Below, in pieces: positions 37,159-46,906 of a DNA stretch of 64,000 nt. Every line of letters begins with the position of its first letter. The first letter of the stretch is position 1. Location: assembly GCF_013283195.1 (NCBI RefSeq), contig NZ_JABEKT010000001.1, forward strand, positions 1,276,795-1,340,794, written 5' to 3'. A program made the position numbers and the translations under genes. Under the pieces are notes generated by a model, which was given only the letters and a program-made list of their open reading frames with translations, ran no database searches and was not told the DNA's origin. The DNA is from Ensifer adhaerens. GTDB lineage: Bacteria > Pseudomonadota > Alphaproteobacteria > Rhizobiales > Rhizobiaceae.

Positions 37159-37683
37159 TCAGTTTAGCCGAAGTTCGAGGCTGGTCGGATCAAATTGCCG
37201 TGAGGCTTCGCCGGTCGCCGCTGCCGCAACGGCAGGTCCCGCCTGTGTCATGGTTTGAACCGCGGCAGTCTTGGCAGTCTCGTCGATCGTTGGGGCGACC
37301 GTGCCATGATCGCCCGGGCTTACGAGGTCGCCGAGCGCAGCGGCTGTCGCCACATCAGCCTGGCCGGTTCCATCGGATGCCTTGACCACATCCACGGGTG
37401 GCTTGCTGACGAAAACAACGGGCGAACCGCCGAGCCAGGCTTCGGTGCGCACCAGCTTCATCTCGCCATTGATTTTCTTGAGTTCGACCTTGTCGCTGCC
37501 CTTGTCGATTTCGGGCACCACATAGGTGATCTTCTTCCTGGTCTGCAGGGGAGGGCACTGTGGGCAAGTCACCGCCGCCACGCTGGAGTTGACCGCTTCG
37601 CCCGAAACGATGGTGTCGATCGACGATGCCCAGGCGCTGCCGGCTGCAAGCGTAACGGCGGTGGTGATCAGCAACAGGCGCAT
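37159..37683 (-). CDS. Secreted protein, possibly HPE1-like rhizobial virulence-effector-like family
   Basis: 174 residues. MRLLLITTAVTLAAGSAWASS is a signal peptide. The body has a paired-Cys motif (VTCPQCPPLQTRKKITYVVPEI) and a block VELKKINGEMKLVRTEAWLGGSPVVFVSKPP, which I remember from rhizobial proteins that databases call plant virulence effector HPE1-like; this name is from memory and unverified. The C-terminal half is Ala/Thr-rich and low complexity. It is periplasmic or secreted. It faces the DUF523 operon and lies upstream of purD on the other side, so it is a single-gene transcript. Confidence 0.65.
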   Translation of the reverse strand: MRLLLITTAVTLAAGSAWASSIDTIVSGEAVNSSVAAVTCPQCPPLQTRKKITYVVPEIDKGSDKVELKKINGEMKLVRTEAWLGGSPVVFVSKPPVDVVKASDGTGQADVATAAALGDLVSPGDHGTVAPTIDETAKTAAVQTMTQAGPAVAAAATGEASRQFDPTSLELRLN

Positions 37684-37790
37684 CGGTCTTCTCTCCGAGT
37701 TTGTTCTCGGCGAGAATATGCGTTCTCTCTTACTTTCCCGTCAGGAGAATTGGTAAAAATTGAATGATCCGGCGTATTTGCCGACGGCGG

Positions 37791-39062
37791 TCAGGCCTTC
37801 TCGCGGGCAACCGCGCGCCAGCCAATATCGTGACGGTAGAAGCCGTTGTCCCAGGAAACGCCGGCAACAGCCGAATAGGCAAGCGCCTTGGCAGCGCCGG
37901 CGCTGTCCCCGATCGCGGTGATGTTCAACACCCGGCCACCCGTTGCGACCAGGCTGCCGTCCTTCATCGCTGTTCCGGCATGAAACACCTTGGTCTGCGC
38001 CGAGGCTGCCGGGAGCGCATCGATGGGCGTGTTCTTGTCGTAGCTGCCCGGATAGCCCTTTGAAGCCATGACCACGGTCAATGCCGTCTCGTCGCGCCAT
38101 TCGGCTTCCATGCCTGCCAGCGTGCCCGTTGCTGCGGCGTAGAGCAGCGGCAGCAGGTCGCTCTTCATGCGCATCATCAGCACCTGGCATTCTGGATCGC
38201 CGAAACGCACATTGTACTCGATCAGCTCCGGCCCCTTGGCGGTGATCATCAGCCCGGCGAAGAACACGCCGGAAAAGGAATGCCCGCTTTCGGCCATGCC
38301 GCGCATGGTCGGCTCGACGATCTCCTTCATCGTGCGTTCGGTCATCTCGGATGTCATCACAGGTGCTGGCGAATAGGCGCCCATGCCGCCGGTGTTCGGG
38401 CCGGTGTCGCCATCGCCGACGCGCTTGTGATCTTGCGCCGAGGCGAGCGCCAGCGCGGTCTTGCCGTCGCTCAGGCAGAAGAAGCTTGCCTCCTCGCCGT
38501 CGAGAAAGGCTTCGACCACCACTTCCGCGCCAGCCGCGCCGAAGGCGCCGTCGAAACAGTCATCGATCGCATCGAGCGCTTCGTCGAGTTCCATGGCAAC
38601 GGTCACGCCCTTGCCTGCGGCAAGACCGTCGGCCTTGATGACGATCGGCGCACCCTGGTCGCGCACATAGGCCTTGGCGGCCTCTGCGTCGGTAAAGCGG
38701 CCGTAGGCCCCGGTCGGGATATCGTAGCGGGCGCAGAGGTCCTTGGTAAAACCCTTGGAGCCTTCAAGCTGGGCCGCAGCAGCGGAAGGGCCGAAAACCG
38801 CGATGCCGGCGGCGCGCAACACATCCGCGAGACCTGCCACGAGCGGACCTTCAGGTCCGACGACGACGAAGTCGATCGCCTCTTTCAGGCAGAAGTCGAC
38901 GATTGAAGCGTGATTGTCGGTGTCGAGCGCGACGAGGGTCGCTTCCTCGGCAATACCCGGATTGCCGGGCGCGGCGTAAAGCTTGGTCAGTTTCGGCGAC
39001 TGCGCAATTTTCCATGCCAGCGCATGTTCGCGTCCACCCGATCCGATCAGAAGAACCTTCAT
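37791..39062 (-). CDS. purD: Phosphoribosylamine-glycine ligase
   Basis: 423 residues, full length. [23 protein letters not shown], the central ATP-grasp ([42 protein letters not shown]) and [36 protein letters not shown] are classic. It ligates glycine to phosphoribosylamine in purine synthesis. It lies alone, with a 147-bp gap before the GGDEF-EAL gene that ends upstream on the same strand. Confidence 0.96.
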   Translation of the reverse strand: MKVLLIGSGGREHALAWKIAQSPKLTKLYAAPGNPGIAEEATLVALDTDNHASIVDFCLKEAIDFVVVGPEGPLVAGLADVLRAAGIAVFGPSAAAAQLEGSKGFTKDLCARYDIPTGAYGRFTDAEAAKAYVRDQGAPIVIKADGLAAGKGVTVAMELDEALDAIDDCFDGAFGAAGAEVVVEAFLDGEEASFFCLSDGKTALALASAQDHKRVGDGDTGPNTGGMGAYSPAPVMTSEMTERTMKEIVEPTMRGMAESGHSFSGVFFAGLMITAKGPELIEYNVRFGDPECQVLMMRMKSDLLPLLYAAATGTLAGMEAEWRDETALTVVMASKGYPGSYDKNTPIDALPAASAQTKVFHAGTAMKDGSLVATGGRVLNITAIGDSAGAAKALAYSAVAGVSWDNGFYRHDIGWRAVAREKA

Positions 39063-39209
39063 TGCCTGCTCCCGACATGCTGAAATTGTTGCGTTGCGGT
39101 TAAGGCGAGGCGGCTGTCAGGTCAAGGGGGCAGGGAGGGTTGGCGCACGATTCCCGCGACGCAAAGCACCCACCGGAGGCGCTGCGAGATGAAACGCGCG
39201 AAGGTGCGT

Positions 39210-41573
39210 TCAGGCGATTGCCTGCTGGTTCTTGCGATCATCCCTTTCGTTGCCGTAGCGGGCCGTGCGCGTCAGCGCCCAGATGCCGAGATCCTCGAGC
39301 GGCAGCGGCTTGCTGATGAGGTAGCCTTGGAACAGGTCGCAGCCTGCAGCCGTCAGCATCGAGAGTTTCTCCGGCGTATCGACGCCTTCGCCGACCACGG
39401 CAACGTCCTTGGCGTGGCAGAGTGCGATCAACGCCCTTAGAACCGGCAGCGATTGCGATGCGGTCAGGTTCGAGACGAGCGCCCGGTCGAGTTTGATTGT
39501 GTCGGCGGTGTATTCGATGATCTGCTGGACGGAGGTGTATCCCGCTCCGAAATCGTCGATCGACAGGCGGAAGCCCTTTTGGCGCAGCTCGTCGATGTTG
39601 CGGCGAAGCTGGTCGCTGAACTTGACCGCGAATGTCTCCGTCAGCTCGATCTCGATTGATTGCGGCTGCAGGCCATGGCGGTTGAGGCAATCGGAGAAAT
39701 AGTCGGCGATCGCCTTGGAATGTAGTTCGGCCGAGGAGATATTGATCGCCAGGATCGTATCGGGACCAAACAGCGCCTTGAGCTGCGCACAGTCGGACAT
39801 CGCCTGGTTGATCACCCACCAGTCGATCTTGGTGAAAAGGCCGGAGCTTTCGGCGATCGGCACGAATTCATCGGGCGTCACATTGCCAAGCACCGGCGAA
39901 TACCAGCGCAAAAGCGCTTCGCAACCCGTCACCCGCCCATCGGTATCGACAATCGGCATGTAGACCAGATGGAATTGTTCGTCCGGATCGAGCGAGCGCA
40001 GCTCATCCTGGATCTGGCGCAGGCGCGTGCGCTTGTCGTGAAGGGCGCGCGAGAACCTTGAAGAGCGGTTCTTGCCGCTGGTCTTTGCCTGATACATCGC
40101 GGCATCCGCATTCGAGATCAGCTCGGCGAGATTGGTCGCATCATCGGGGCAGATGGCAGCGCCGATGCTGGCCGTGACCGGGTAGCTCTTGCCCGCGACT
40201 TCGAAGCCGTCTTCAAACAGTGCGAGGATGGCGGCCGAGACTTCCCGTACGGTGCCGTCACCCGGTCGGGAGCGCACGAGCACCGCGAATTCGTCGCCTG
40301 AAAGCCGTGCGAGAATTGCCGGCTTCTGGCCACGCCGCTCGGTGATCGCTTCGACGTTCTCGGCGATCCGCGTCGCCAGCGTCTTCAAGAGTTCGTCGCC
40401 GATCTCATGGCCATGCTTGTCGTTGACGAACTTGAAGTTGTCGATGTCGATGAACAGCAGGCTGCATTTTTCACCCGAGACGATCGCCTCGCGCACGATG
40501 CCGGCAGCAACGGCGTTGAAATGGCCGCGATTGCTGATGCCGGTCAACGTATCGGTCCAGGAGCTGCGCTGCACCAGCTTGAGCGATTGTTCCGACTGGC
40601 GATGCAGCTCTCTGATGTTTTCGGTCAGGCGCCCGATCTCGCCCTTCTCCGCCATGTTGCGGATCTCGTCATGGGCACCGACCATGACCGCCATGACGTT
40701 GGCGTCGAGCGTAGCAATGGGATCGGTGATGAAGCGGCGGATGAGCACGATGATCAGCCAGATGGAGAACAGGCTCATGGCCACGGCGCCAAGCGCCAGC
40801 AGCAGCTTCTGCTGTGCCATCAGCCGGTCGAAATGATCGCTCGAAACCGTCAGCGTCGCATAGAGCGATGGTCCGAGGTGCACGCTTGCGGAAAGGTCGT
40901 CAGTGACCGCCAGCGGCCACGGCTGAAGCACGACGTCGGCGCCGTATTCCTGCTTCAGGGTTTCCTGCATGTCGAGGAAACGGTCCGGCTGGATTGCTAC
41001 CTGGATCAGCAGCGCACCCGATTTCTTGCTCGGTAGCGGCCGCGTGAACGTAACGGGATCGAGGAAATACGAATAGACGATACGGGCCTTCTGTCCGACG
41101 TCGGAGAGATAGGTCCAGTCGGCTAGCTTCTCTTCGCGGATCAGTCGCCGCGACAGGTTGAGCTGCGCCTCGTCGATTTCGGCGAAGGGATCCCAGCTGT
41201 TCTCAAAATAATATTCGGACTGCAGGTCCGATGTCAGGATCGCCAGCGACACGTAGCCCATCGGATCGTCGGAAAGCGATTTCACGCTTTCCTGCAGCCG
41301 CACGCCGAGCGCATTGGCCCGGTAGTTCTTGTCGGTTTCGGAGATGTACTGGCGCAGCGAATTGCTGTTCAGCAGCGCGTTGAGGAAGCCCTTGCTGCGG
41401 CCGATCTCGTTTTGGAAGACGGCGGCGGCGTGCTCCAGCCGCTGCGACAGCTTGGCATGTTCGAGCGCCCGGATCGAGCGGCTCTGGGTGACATGGACCG
41501 AAACCGCCGCCAGCAGGTAGCCGGCCAGCACCACGGGAAAGATCAGGATGAGTGCGCGCTTGCCGAGGGTCAC
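39210..41573 (-). CDS. Membrane GGDEF-EAL protein coupled to a PotD-like binding protein
   Basis: 787 residues from GTG 41573, whose GTGA overlaps the binding-protein stop; a longer frame to 41858 only overlaps that gene in another frame. Membrane helices at about 7-27 and 258-278 enclose a periplasmic sensor of some 230 residues, then a HAMP-like linker (280-330). The GGDEF domain has SGDEF (425-429), usable by cyclases, but no RxxD inhibitory site is visible. The EAL domain begins near 515; EALLRW, INISSAEL, IEIELTE, DDFGAG, IKLD and GEGVDT are intact, so phosphodiesterase activity is likely. Architecture and pairing resemble Vibrio MbaA. Confidence 0.9.
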   Translation of the reverse strand: MTLGKRALILIFPVVLAGYLLAAVSVHVTQSRSIRALEHAKLSQRLEHAAAVFQNEIGRSKGFLNALLNSNSLRQYISETDKNYRANALGVRLQESVKSLSDDPMGYVSLAILTSDLQSEYYFENSWDPFAEIDEAQLNLSRRLIREEKLADWTYLSDVGQKARIVYSYFLDPVTFTRPLPSKKSGALLIQVAIQPDRFLDMQETLKQEYGADVVLQPWPLAVTDDLSASVHLGPSLYATLTVSSDHFDRLMAQQKLLLALGAVAMSLFSIWLIIVLIRRFITDPIATLDANVMAVMVGAHDEIRNMAEKGEIGRLTENIRELHRQSEQSLKLVQRSSWTDTLTGISNRGHFNAVAAGIVREAIVSGEKCSLLFIDIDNFKFVNDKHGHEIGDELLKTLATRIAENVEAITERRGQKPAILARLSGDEFAVLVRSRPGDGTVREVSAAILALFEDGFEVAGKSYPVTASIGAAICPDDATNLAELISNADAAMYQAKTSGKNRSSRFSRALHDKRTRLRQIQDELRSLDPDEQFHLVYMPIVDTDGRVTGCEALLRWYSPVLGNVTPDEFVPIAESSGLFTKIDWWVINQAMSDCAQLKALFGPDTILAINISSAELHSKAIADYFSDCLNRHGLQPQSIEIELTETFAVKFSDQLRRNIDELRQKGFRLSIDDFGAGYTSVQQIIEYTADTIKLDRALVSNLTASQSLPVLRALIALCHAKDVAVVGEGVDTPEKLSMLTAAGCDLFQGYLISKPLPLEDLGIWALTRTARYGNERDDRKNQQAIA

Positions 41574-42610
41574 TGGAAATTCGCCAATGTGCTGATGATG
41601 CGCCGGCGCAGCTGCACCGACGTCGTTGACAGTTCCTGCTGGTACTGGCTCTTGGCCAGAATGTCCGGCGACGGGTAGATCGCCTGGTCCGCGCGGATCG
41701 CTTCCGGCAAGAGGGCAAACGCGGCCTTGCTGGGCGTCGGCATGTTGAGCGTCTGCGCATTTGCGGCAGCACTTCCGGGCGAACCGATATAGTCGAGGAA
41801 AGCGAGCGCTCGCGCCTTGTTCGGCGACTTGGCGACGACCGACATGCAGTCGAGCCACGAAAGCGTGCCTTCCTTGGGCGCGACATAGCGCCAGACGCCG
41901 GGGGTGCCGGCCTTTTCGTTCAGGACGTGCTGGTCGCCGCTGTAGCCGAGCGCCAGATGGATGTCCTTGCCGATCGCCTGGTTCTGGATCGAGCTGATGA
42001 CGTATTCATAGGTGAGAACCGACGGCGCCTGTTCCTTCATCATGTTGAAGGCGGTCTTGAGCGTTTCGGGTTCGTTGGTATTGATCGACTGGCCGAGCAG
42101 CATCAACGGCGCAACGAAAGCCTCGTTGTGATCGTCATACATCGCTACGTGTTTGTGGAGTGCCGGCGCCGGCTGCATCAGGTCTCGCCAGGATGTCGGC
42201 GCTTCCGGCAGCACGTCCGATCGATAGAGAATGCCCATCGTGCCCCAGAGGTACGGCAGACCGTGGTTCGAGCAGCGCGTGCGCCAGCTTTCGTCATAGT
42301 CCCTGAGCGAGGCGACATTGCTTTCGTCGACCGCTTCCAGCACCCCTTTGCGCCCGAACAGCGCAGCACCGTTCTCCCCGGTCACCACCAGATCGACGAT
42401 GCTGTTCGGATCGGCCAGCACCTCGTCGCGGGTGTCGCCGCTGTCGTAGTAGACTTGGTGGATTCCGACGCCAGTTATCGCCGTCCAGCGATCGAGGATC
42501 GCCTGGTCGATATAGGATTCCCAGATCAGCAGGTTGAGCGTTTCGGCTTGCCCCGCCGTTGCCAAAAGCAACGTCGTCAAAAAGGCAGGAATCGCCGATC
42601 GCCTTCGCAT
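41570..42610 (-). CDS. PotD-like periplasmic polyamine-binding protein
   Basis: 346 residues with a signal peptide (1-22, MRRRSAIPAFLTTLLLATAGQA). The fold is that of PotD: LLIWESYID (W30, E31, Y33), LPYLWGTMGILYRSDVL, SWRDLM, YDDHNEAF (E163) and TLSWLDCMSV, where W252 and D254 stand at the positions of PotD Trp255 and Asp257, which hold the polyamine. There are no permease or ATPase genes nearby. Its stop overlaps the GGDEF-EAL start, which makes a signalling receptor (NspS-like) more likely than an uptake component. The ligand is inferred from homology. Confidence 0.85.
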   Translation of the reverse strand: MRRRSAIPAFLTTLLLATAGQAETLNLLIWESYIDQAILDRWTAITGVGIHQVYYDSGDTRDEVLADPNSIVDLVVTGENGAALFGRKGVLEAVDESNVASLRDYDESWRTRCSNHGLPYLWGTMGILYRSDVLPEAPTSWRDLMQPAPALHKHVAMYDDHNEAFVAPLMLLGQSINTNEPETLKTAFNMMKEQAPSVLTYEYVISSIQNQAIGKDIHLALGYSGDQHVLNEKAGTPGVWRYVAPKEGTLSWLDCMSVVAKSPNKARALAFLDYIGSPGSAAANAQTLNMPTPSKAAFALLPEAIRADQAIYPSPDILAKSQYQQELSTTSVQLRRRIISTLANFQ

Positions 42611-42720
42611 TGTCTACCCTTGCCCAAGCCCCATTCAGCGACCGTAGCGCGCAAAAATTGATGAATGATTACGCAGGGCTGCGGGAAATAGCAGGGTTGG
42701 TGCACGGCACTGCCACGCGG

Positions 42721-42753
42721 AAAACAGAACGGGCGCCGCAGGGCGGCGCCCGT
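42721..42753 (-). terminator. Rho-independent terminator of the MFS gene
   Basis: An 11-bp stem (42729-42739 with 42743-42753, ACGGGCGCCGC against GCGGCGCCCGT) with a 3-nt loop, followed on the minus strand by TTCTGTTTT. It lies 27 bp after the MFS stop and upstream of the binding-protein promoter region. Confidence 0.88.
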
Positions 42754-42779
42754 TGAAGATCTGCGGTTCGATGCACGCG

Positions 42780-43979
42780 CTAGTGGCGCGCAGGCATCTT
42801 GGGCAGAAGGATCGTCAGAATGCCGAGCAGCGGCAGGTAGGAGCAGATGGTGTAGACGAACTCGATGCCCTGCCGGTCGGCAAAAATACCGAGAAGAGCT
42901 GCACCCATGCCGCCGAAGCCGAAAGCGAAGCCGAAGAAGACGCCGGCAATCAATCCGACCCGGCCCGGCACCAGTTCCTGCGCAAAGACGACGATAGCCG
43001 AAAACGCCGAGGAGAAGATGAAGCCGATGATGATAGACAGAACGCCCGTCCAGAAAAGGTTCGCATAGGGCAGCATCAACGCGAACGGGATGACGCCGAG
43101 GATCGAGAACCAGATGACGAAGCGTGCGCCGTAGCGGTCGCCGATCGGACCGCCGAGGAAGGTGCCTGCAGCGGCTGCACCCAGGAACAGGAAGAGCATC
43201 AGCTGCGCCTGTTGCACGGAAACGCTGAACTTCTCGATGACGAAGAAGGTGAAGTAGCTGGAGATGCTCGCCATGTAGACGTTCTTGGTGGCCGTCAGCA
43301 GCACCAGCACGGCAACGGCCCAGATCACGCGGTTCTTCGGCAGAGGAAGCGCGCGGCTCGGCGCCGGCTTGCTCATCGACGAGCGGCGGTGGCGCACGTA
43401 CCAGGTGCTGACCCAGGAAAGCACGAAGAAACCGATGATTGCAACGATCGAGAACCAGCTGAGGCTGCCCTGGCCGAACGGAAGCACTATGAAGGCGGCA
43501 AGCAGCGGCCCCATGGCGCTGCCGGCATTGCCACCGACCTGGAACAGCGATTGTGCCAGGCCATGCCGCCCACCGGAGGCAAGGCGGGCGATGCGCGAGG
43601 ATTCCGGATGGAAGATTGCCGAGCCGACACCGATCAGGCTTGCAGCCAGAAGCAGCATCGAGAAATCATGGGCGTTGGCGAGCAGGATCAGGCCGGAGCA
43701 GGTGGACAGCATCGCCACCGGCAGCGAATAGGGCAGCGCCCAGCGGTCGGTGATGATGCCGACGGCCGGCTGCAGCATCGAGGCTGTCAACTGGAAGGTG
43801 AAGGTGAGAAGGCCGATCTGCACGAAATCGAGCGAATAGTTCGCCTTGAGCAAGGGATAGAGCGCCGTCAGCAGCGACTGCATGATGTCGTTCAGCATGT
43901 GGCAGAAGCTCACTGCCAGGATGACGGAAAAAGCCGTCTTTTCCGGGGTTATGCCCCCGGTTGAAGTAACCGTTGCCAT
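42780..43979 (-). CDS. MFS transporter, Fsr (fosmidomycin-resistance)-like
   Basis: 399 residues, twelve membrane helices. VSFCHMLNDIMQSLLTALYPLLKANYSLDFVQIGLLTFTFQLTASMLQPAVGIITDRW and GGNAGSAMGPLLAA are typical of the Fsr branch, and FHPESSRIARLASGGRHGLAQS carries the loop motif of that family. Members export fosmidomycin or related phosphonate-like compounds in some bacteria; the natural substrate is unknown. It is divergent from an AraC regulator across 109 bp, which probably controls it. Closed by the terminator at 42721-42753. Confidence 0.87.
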   Translation of the reverse strand: MATVTSTGGITPEKTAFSVILAVSFCHMLNDIMQSLLTALYPLLKANYSLDFVQIGLLTFTFQLTASMLQPAVGIITDRWALPYSLPVAMLSTCSGLILLANAHDFSMLLLAASLIGVGSAIFHPESSRIARLASGGRHGLAQSLFQVGGNAGSAMGPLLAAFIVLPFGQGSLSWFSIVAIIGFFVLSWVSTWYVRHRRSSMSKPAPSRALPLPKNRVIWAVAVLVLLTATKNVYMASISSYFTFFVIEKFSVSVQQAQLMLFLFLGAAAAGTFLGGPIGDRYGARFVIWFSILGVIPFALMLPYANLFWTGVLSIIIGFIFSSAFSAIVVFAQELVPGRVGLIAGVFFGFAFGFGGMGAALLGIFADRQGIEFVYTICSYLPLLGILTILLPKMPARH

Positions 43980-44088
43980 GGAATGTGTCCTTGCCGTCTC
44001 GATGGTTGTGTGCGGCGCGGGATATCTCTACTGATCTTGCTCGTGGCCTGCTTTTGTGATGTGGTCGACTTCTTTCGCGAGTGGGCCA

Positions 44089-44904
44089 ATGCCGATCCAT
44101 CGAGTAAACTTGCCCGAACTGCCCGATGCCGACCATTTCAGGAACCTGGACTGGATCGAGACAGGGAATTCGGCCGTCCTCGCCCTTGGCCGCGATTACG
44201 GCGCGGGCCTGACTGTTCCGCTGCACAGCCACACCCGCACGCAATTGTGGTGGGCGCGCCAGGGTGTTGTTCTTGTGCGCACGGCGCACGGGCGCTGGCT
44301 CGTTCCACCGGGGCACGCGCTTTTGATCCCGGCCGGGGTCGAGCATTCGACCGAGATGATCAGCGATGTGCGCATGCACTCGATCTATTTCACTCAGTCG
44401 CTGCTACGTGCCGAGCGGCCGATGGTCATGGAGATCACCCCGCTTGCGGGCACTCTTGTCGATGCCTTGGTCAGCGTCGAGAGCGAGACCATGTCCGAGC
44501 GGAGGGAGCAACTGATCATGGATCTTCTGCTGGAAGAGATCGCCCTTCTGCATGAACGGCCGCTCGGCCTGCCTTTTCCGCGCGAGCAGAAGCTGGCACT
44601 TTTGTGCCGGCAGTTCCTGGAGGCGCCATCGGCGACCGCGAACATCGACCAATGGGCCGATCGTCTGGGTTTGAGCCGACGGACATTCACGCGGATGTTC
44701 CGCAACGAGACAGGCGTCAGCTTCGTCACCTGGCGCCAGCAGGCCTGCATTTTCGCATCGCTGCCGCGGCTGGCGGACGGCGAACCGATCACCAACGTCG
44801 CGCTCGATGCCGGCTACGAGAACGTCGCGGCGTTCACGACAATGTTTCGGCGCATGCTCGGAAGTGCCCCCAGCCACTACTTGAAAATGTATCAGGGGCG
44901 ATAG
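44089..44904 (+). CDS. AraC-family regulator (cupin sensor plus HTH) divergent from MFS gene
   Basis: 271 residues from ATG 44089 (MPIHRVNLPELPD); a start at 44056 is possible. Residues about 35-110 form a cupin (VPLHSHTRTQLWWARQG, PPGHALLIPAGVEHSTEM) and about 180-265 the two-helix-turn-helix domain (IDQWADRLGLSRRTFTRMFRNETGVSFVTWRQQ, ITNVALDAGYENVAAFTTMFRRMLGSAPSHY). It likely senses a small molecule and regulates the divergent Fsr-like exporter. No operator was located in the 109-bp gap. Confidence 0.88.
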   Translation: MPIHRVNLPELPDADHFRNLDWIETGNSAVLALGRDYGAGLTVPLHSHTRTQLWWARQGVVLVRTAHGRWLVPPGHALLIPAGVEHSTEMISDVRMHSIYFTQSLLRAERPMVMEITPLAGTLVDALVSVESETMSERREQLIMDLLLEEIALLHERPLGLPFPREQKLALLCRQFLEAPSATANIDQWADRLGLSRRTFTRMFRNETGVSFVTWRQQACIFASLPRLADGEPITNVALDAGYENVAAFTTMFRRMLGSAPSHYLKMYQGR

Positions 44905-45067
44905 CTGCGGCCGTCATGGGAAACGGGAGCTGAATTGACCTGGTTAACGGAATCGTAGGAACAAGGGGCAATAAGTCGCCCCGTGCCCATTCAGATTGCG
45001 CCATTGTCGCGCGCATGGGGCACGGTTCAAACTTCGCCCCGGCGAATGATTCTTCCGGAGTTGTTCC

Positions 45068-45874
45068 TTGCGTATCCGTTCTTTTCTCTTCCTTTCTGGA
45101 ACCCTTTTGTTGTCCGCAGGCACCGCCTCGGCTGGTGACGGCCAGTATTTCTGGTCCGGCGACTGGTACTTGAAGGTCGGTGCCACCGGCTTTCTCGGCC
45201 CGAAGTACGAAGGCGCCTCCAAGCGCATGTTCCAAGCCGCACCACTGGTATCGCTCGGCAAGGCCGGTAGCACCGTTCGCTTTTCCTCGCGCAACGACAA
45301 CATGTCCTATGCGCTGCTCGATCAGGGCGGGTTCCGCGCCGGTGTCGCAGGCAAGCTAATCTTCGAACGCGATTCAGGCACATCCAGCGATCTGAATGGC
45401 CTCGCTCCCGTCAAGTTCGGCGGCGAGCTTGGCGGTTTCGCCGAAGTGTATCCGACCGATTGGATGCGCGTGCGCGCGGAAGTCCGCCAGGGTATTCGCA
45501 GCCACCACGGCATTGTCGCCGATGTCACCGCCGACGCCTTTACCGACATCAGCAGCAATGTGCGCATTTCTGCCGGTCCGCGGATGACCGCTGCCACCAG
45601 CGATTATTTCGGCGCCTATTACGGTGTGAACGATGCCGAATCGGCAGCGTCGGGCCTCAGCCCCTACAGTCCGCATGGCGGCATTCATTCTGCCGGTGTT
45701 GGCGCTGCGATCAACTGGCAGGCAACCGAGAAACTCGAAACCGGCGCCTATGCCGAATATCGCCGCCTGATGGGATCGGCCGCCGATTCCAGCCTCGTGC
45801 GCGAACGCGGCAGCCGCAACCAGGTCCTCGTCGGCCTGTCGGCCACCTATCGCTTCGACTTCACGCTTCACTGA
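45068..45874 (+). CDS. MipA/OmpV-family outer membrane protein
   Basis: 268 residues from TTG 45068 with CGGAG 9 nt upstream; TTG is chosen because a classical signal peptide (MRIRSFLFLSGTLLLSAGTASA) begins there and no in-frame ATG is upstream. The mature part is a beta barrel with the MipA signatures GAGYLGPKYEG-like GATGFLGPKYEGAS, PLVSL and terminal aromatic FDFTLH. MipA proteins scaffold peptidoglycan enzymes at the outer membrane in E. coli; in rhizobia the role is unknown. An 8-bp CCGTGCCC/GGGCACGG-type stem (about 44978-45021) lies in the upstream leader. Confidence 0.85.
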   Translation: MRIRSFLFLSGTLLLSAGTASAGDGQYFWSGDWYLKVGATGFLGPKYEGASKRMFQAAPLVSLGKAGSTVRFSSRNDNMSYALLDQGGFRAGVAGKLIFERDSGTSSDLNGLAPVKFGGELGGFAEVYPTDWMRVRAEVRQGIRSHHGIVADVTADAFTDISSNVRISAGPRMTAATSDYFGAYYGVNDAESAASGLSPYSPHGGIHSAGVGAAINWQATEKLETGAYAEYRRLMGSAADSSLVRERGSRNQVLVGLSATYRFDFTLH

Positions 45875-45949
45875 CCGGCGCCACTCCGCTTCGGGACGGT
45901 GCGGCATCGAACCGCTTGACCGTCCCGGCGCGTGGCGTCAAACAGGGGC

Positions 45950-46906
45950 ATGAACACGTCCTCCGCCGATTCCGGGCGCGTCCACGACGCGCCGTCGAAC
46001 AACTGGGTCTATCGCGCGTTGCCGCGCGCGCTCTGGCCCTATGCGCAACTTGCTCGCTGGGACCGTCCGATCGGCTGGCAATTGCTGATGTGGCCATGCC
46101 TGTGGTCGGTCGCCCTGGCCTCGGGCGCGGCGGCTGCCGGACAGTTCTCGGCCGGTCGGTTCGTCTTTCACAGCTTTCTCTTCATCGCCGGCGCCATCGC
46201 CATGCGCGGGGCTGGCTGCACCTTCAATGACATCATCGACCACGACATCGACATGGAAGTGGCGCGCACACGTTCGCGGCCATTGCCATCGGGTCGGGTC
46301 TCCCGCTTTCAGGCAAAGGCCTTCATGGTGCTGCAGGCGCTCGTGGGGCTGGTGATCCTGCTGCAGTTCAATGCCTTCAGCATTCTGCTCGGCATTCTCT
46401 CGCTTGGGCTTGTGGCGATCTATCCCTTTGCCAAGCGCTTTACCGATTGGCCGCAGTTCTTCCTCGGGCTTGCCTTCTCCTGGGGTGCGATCATGGGCTG
46501 GACGGCGGAGTTCGCAACGCTTTCGCTGGCGCCCGTGCTGCTTTATGGCGCAGCGATCGCCTGGACGATCGGTTACGACACGATCTATGCCTACCAGGAC
46601 AGGGAAGATGACGAGTTGATCGGCGTGCGGTCGACCGCTCGCCGCTTCGGCGACAACCCACGTCCCTGGCTGATCGGGCTCTACGGGCTTGCCGTCGTGC
46701 TGATGCTGTTGTCGTTCCTCGCGGCCGGCGCCGGGCTGTTTGCCTATTTCGGGTTGCTTGTTGCAGCCGGGCTGCTGATCTATCAGATCCTGGTGCTGAA
46801 CATTCACGACCCGGAACAATGCCTGGCCTTGTTCAAGTTCAACGGTGTCGTGGGGCTGATTATCTTCACCGGGCTCGTCGCGGCGCTGCTCGTGCGCGCG
46901 GTATGA
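45950..46906 (+). CDS. ubiA: 4-hydroxybenzoate polyprenyltransferase
   Basis: 318 residues from ATG 45950 (MNTSSADSGRVHD), CAGGGG upstream. Aspartate-rich sites are both present: GCTFNDIIDHDIDMEVARTRSRPLPSG (NDxxDxxxD) and IGYDTIYAYQDREDD. About eight membrane helices follow the UbiA pattern. It joins the long prenyl chain (made by the synthase at 24782-25819) to 4-hydroxybenzoate in ubiquinone synthesis. The gene lies 75 bp after the MipA stop. Firm identification. Confidence 0.94.
   Translation: MNTSSADSGRVHDAPSNNWVYRALPRALWPYAQLARWDRPIGWQLLMWPCLWSVALASGAAAAGQFSAGRFVFHSFLFIAGAIAMRGAGCTFNDIIDHDIDMEVARTRSRPLPSGRVSRFQAKAFMVLQALVGLVILLQFNAFSILLGILSLGLVAIYPFAKRFTDWPQFFLGLAFSWGAIMGWTAEFATLSLAPVLLYGAAIAWTIGYDTIYAYQDREDDELIGVRSTARRFGDNPRPWLIGLYGLAVVLMLLSFLAAGAGLFAYFGLLVAAGLLIYQILVLNIHDPEQCLALFKFNGVVGLIIFTGLVAALLVRAV

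Noticed and set aside
41574-41858. N-terminal extension of the GGDEF-EAL protein
   Set aside because: It overlaps the PotD-like gene in another frame and has a composition unlike the family; GTG 41573 with GTGA coupling is the better start.
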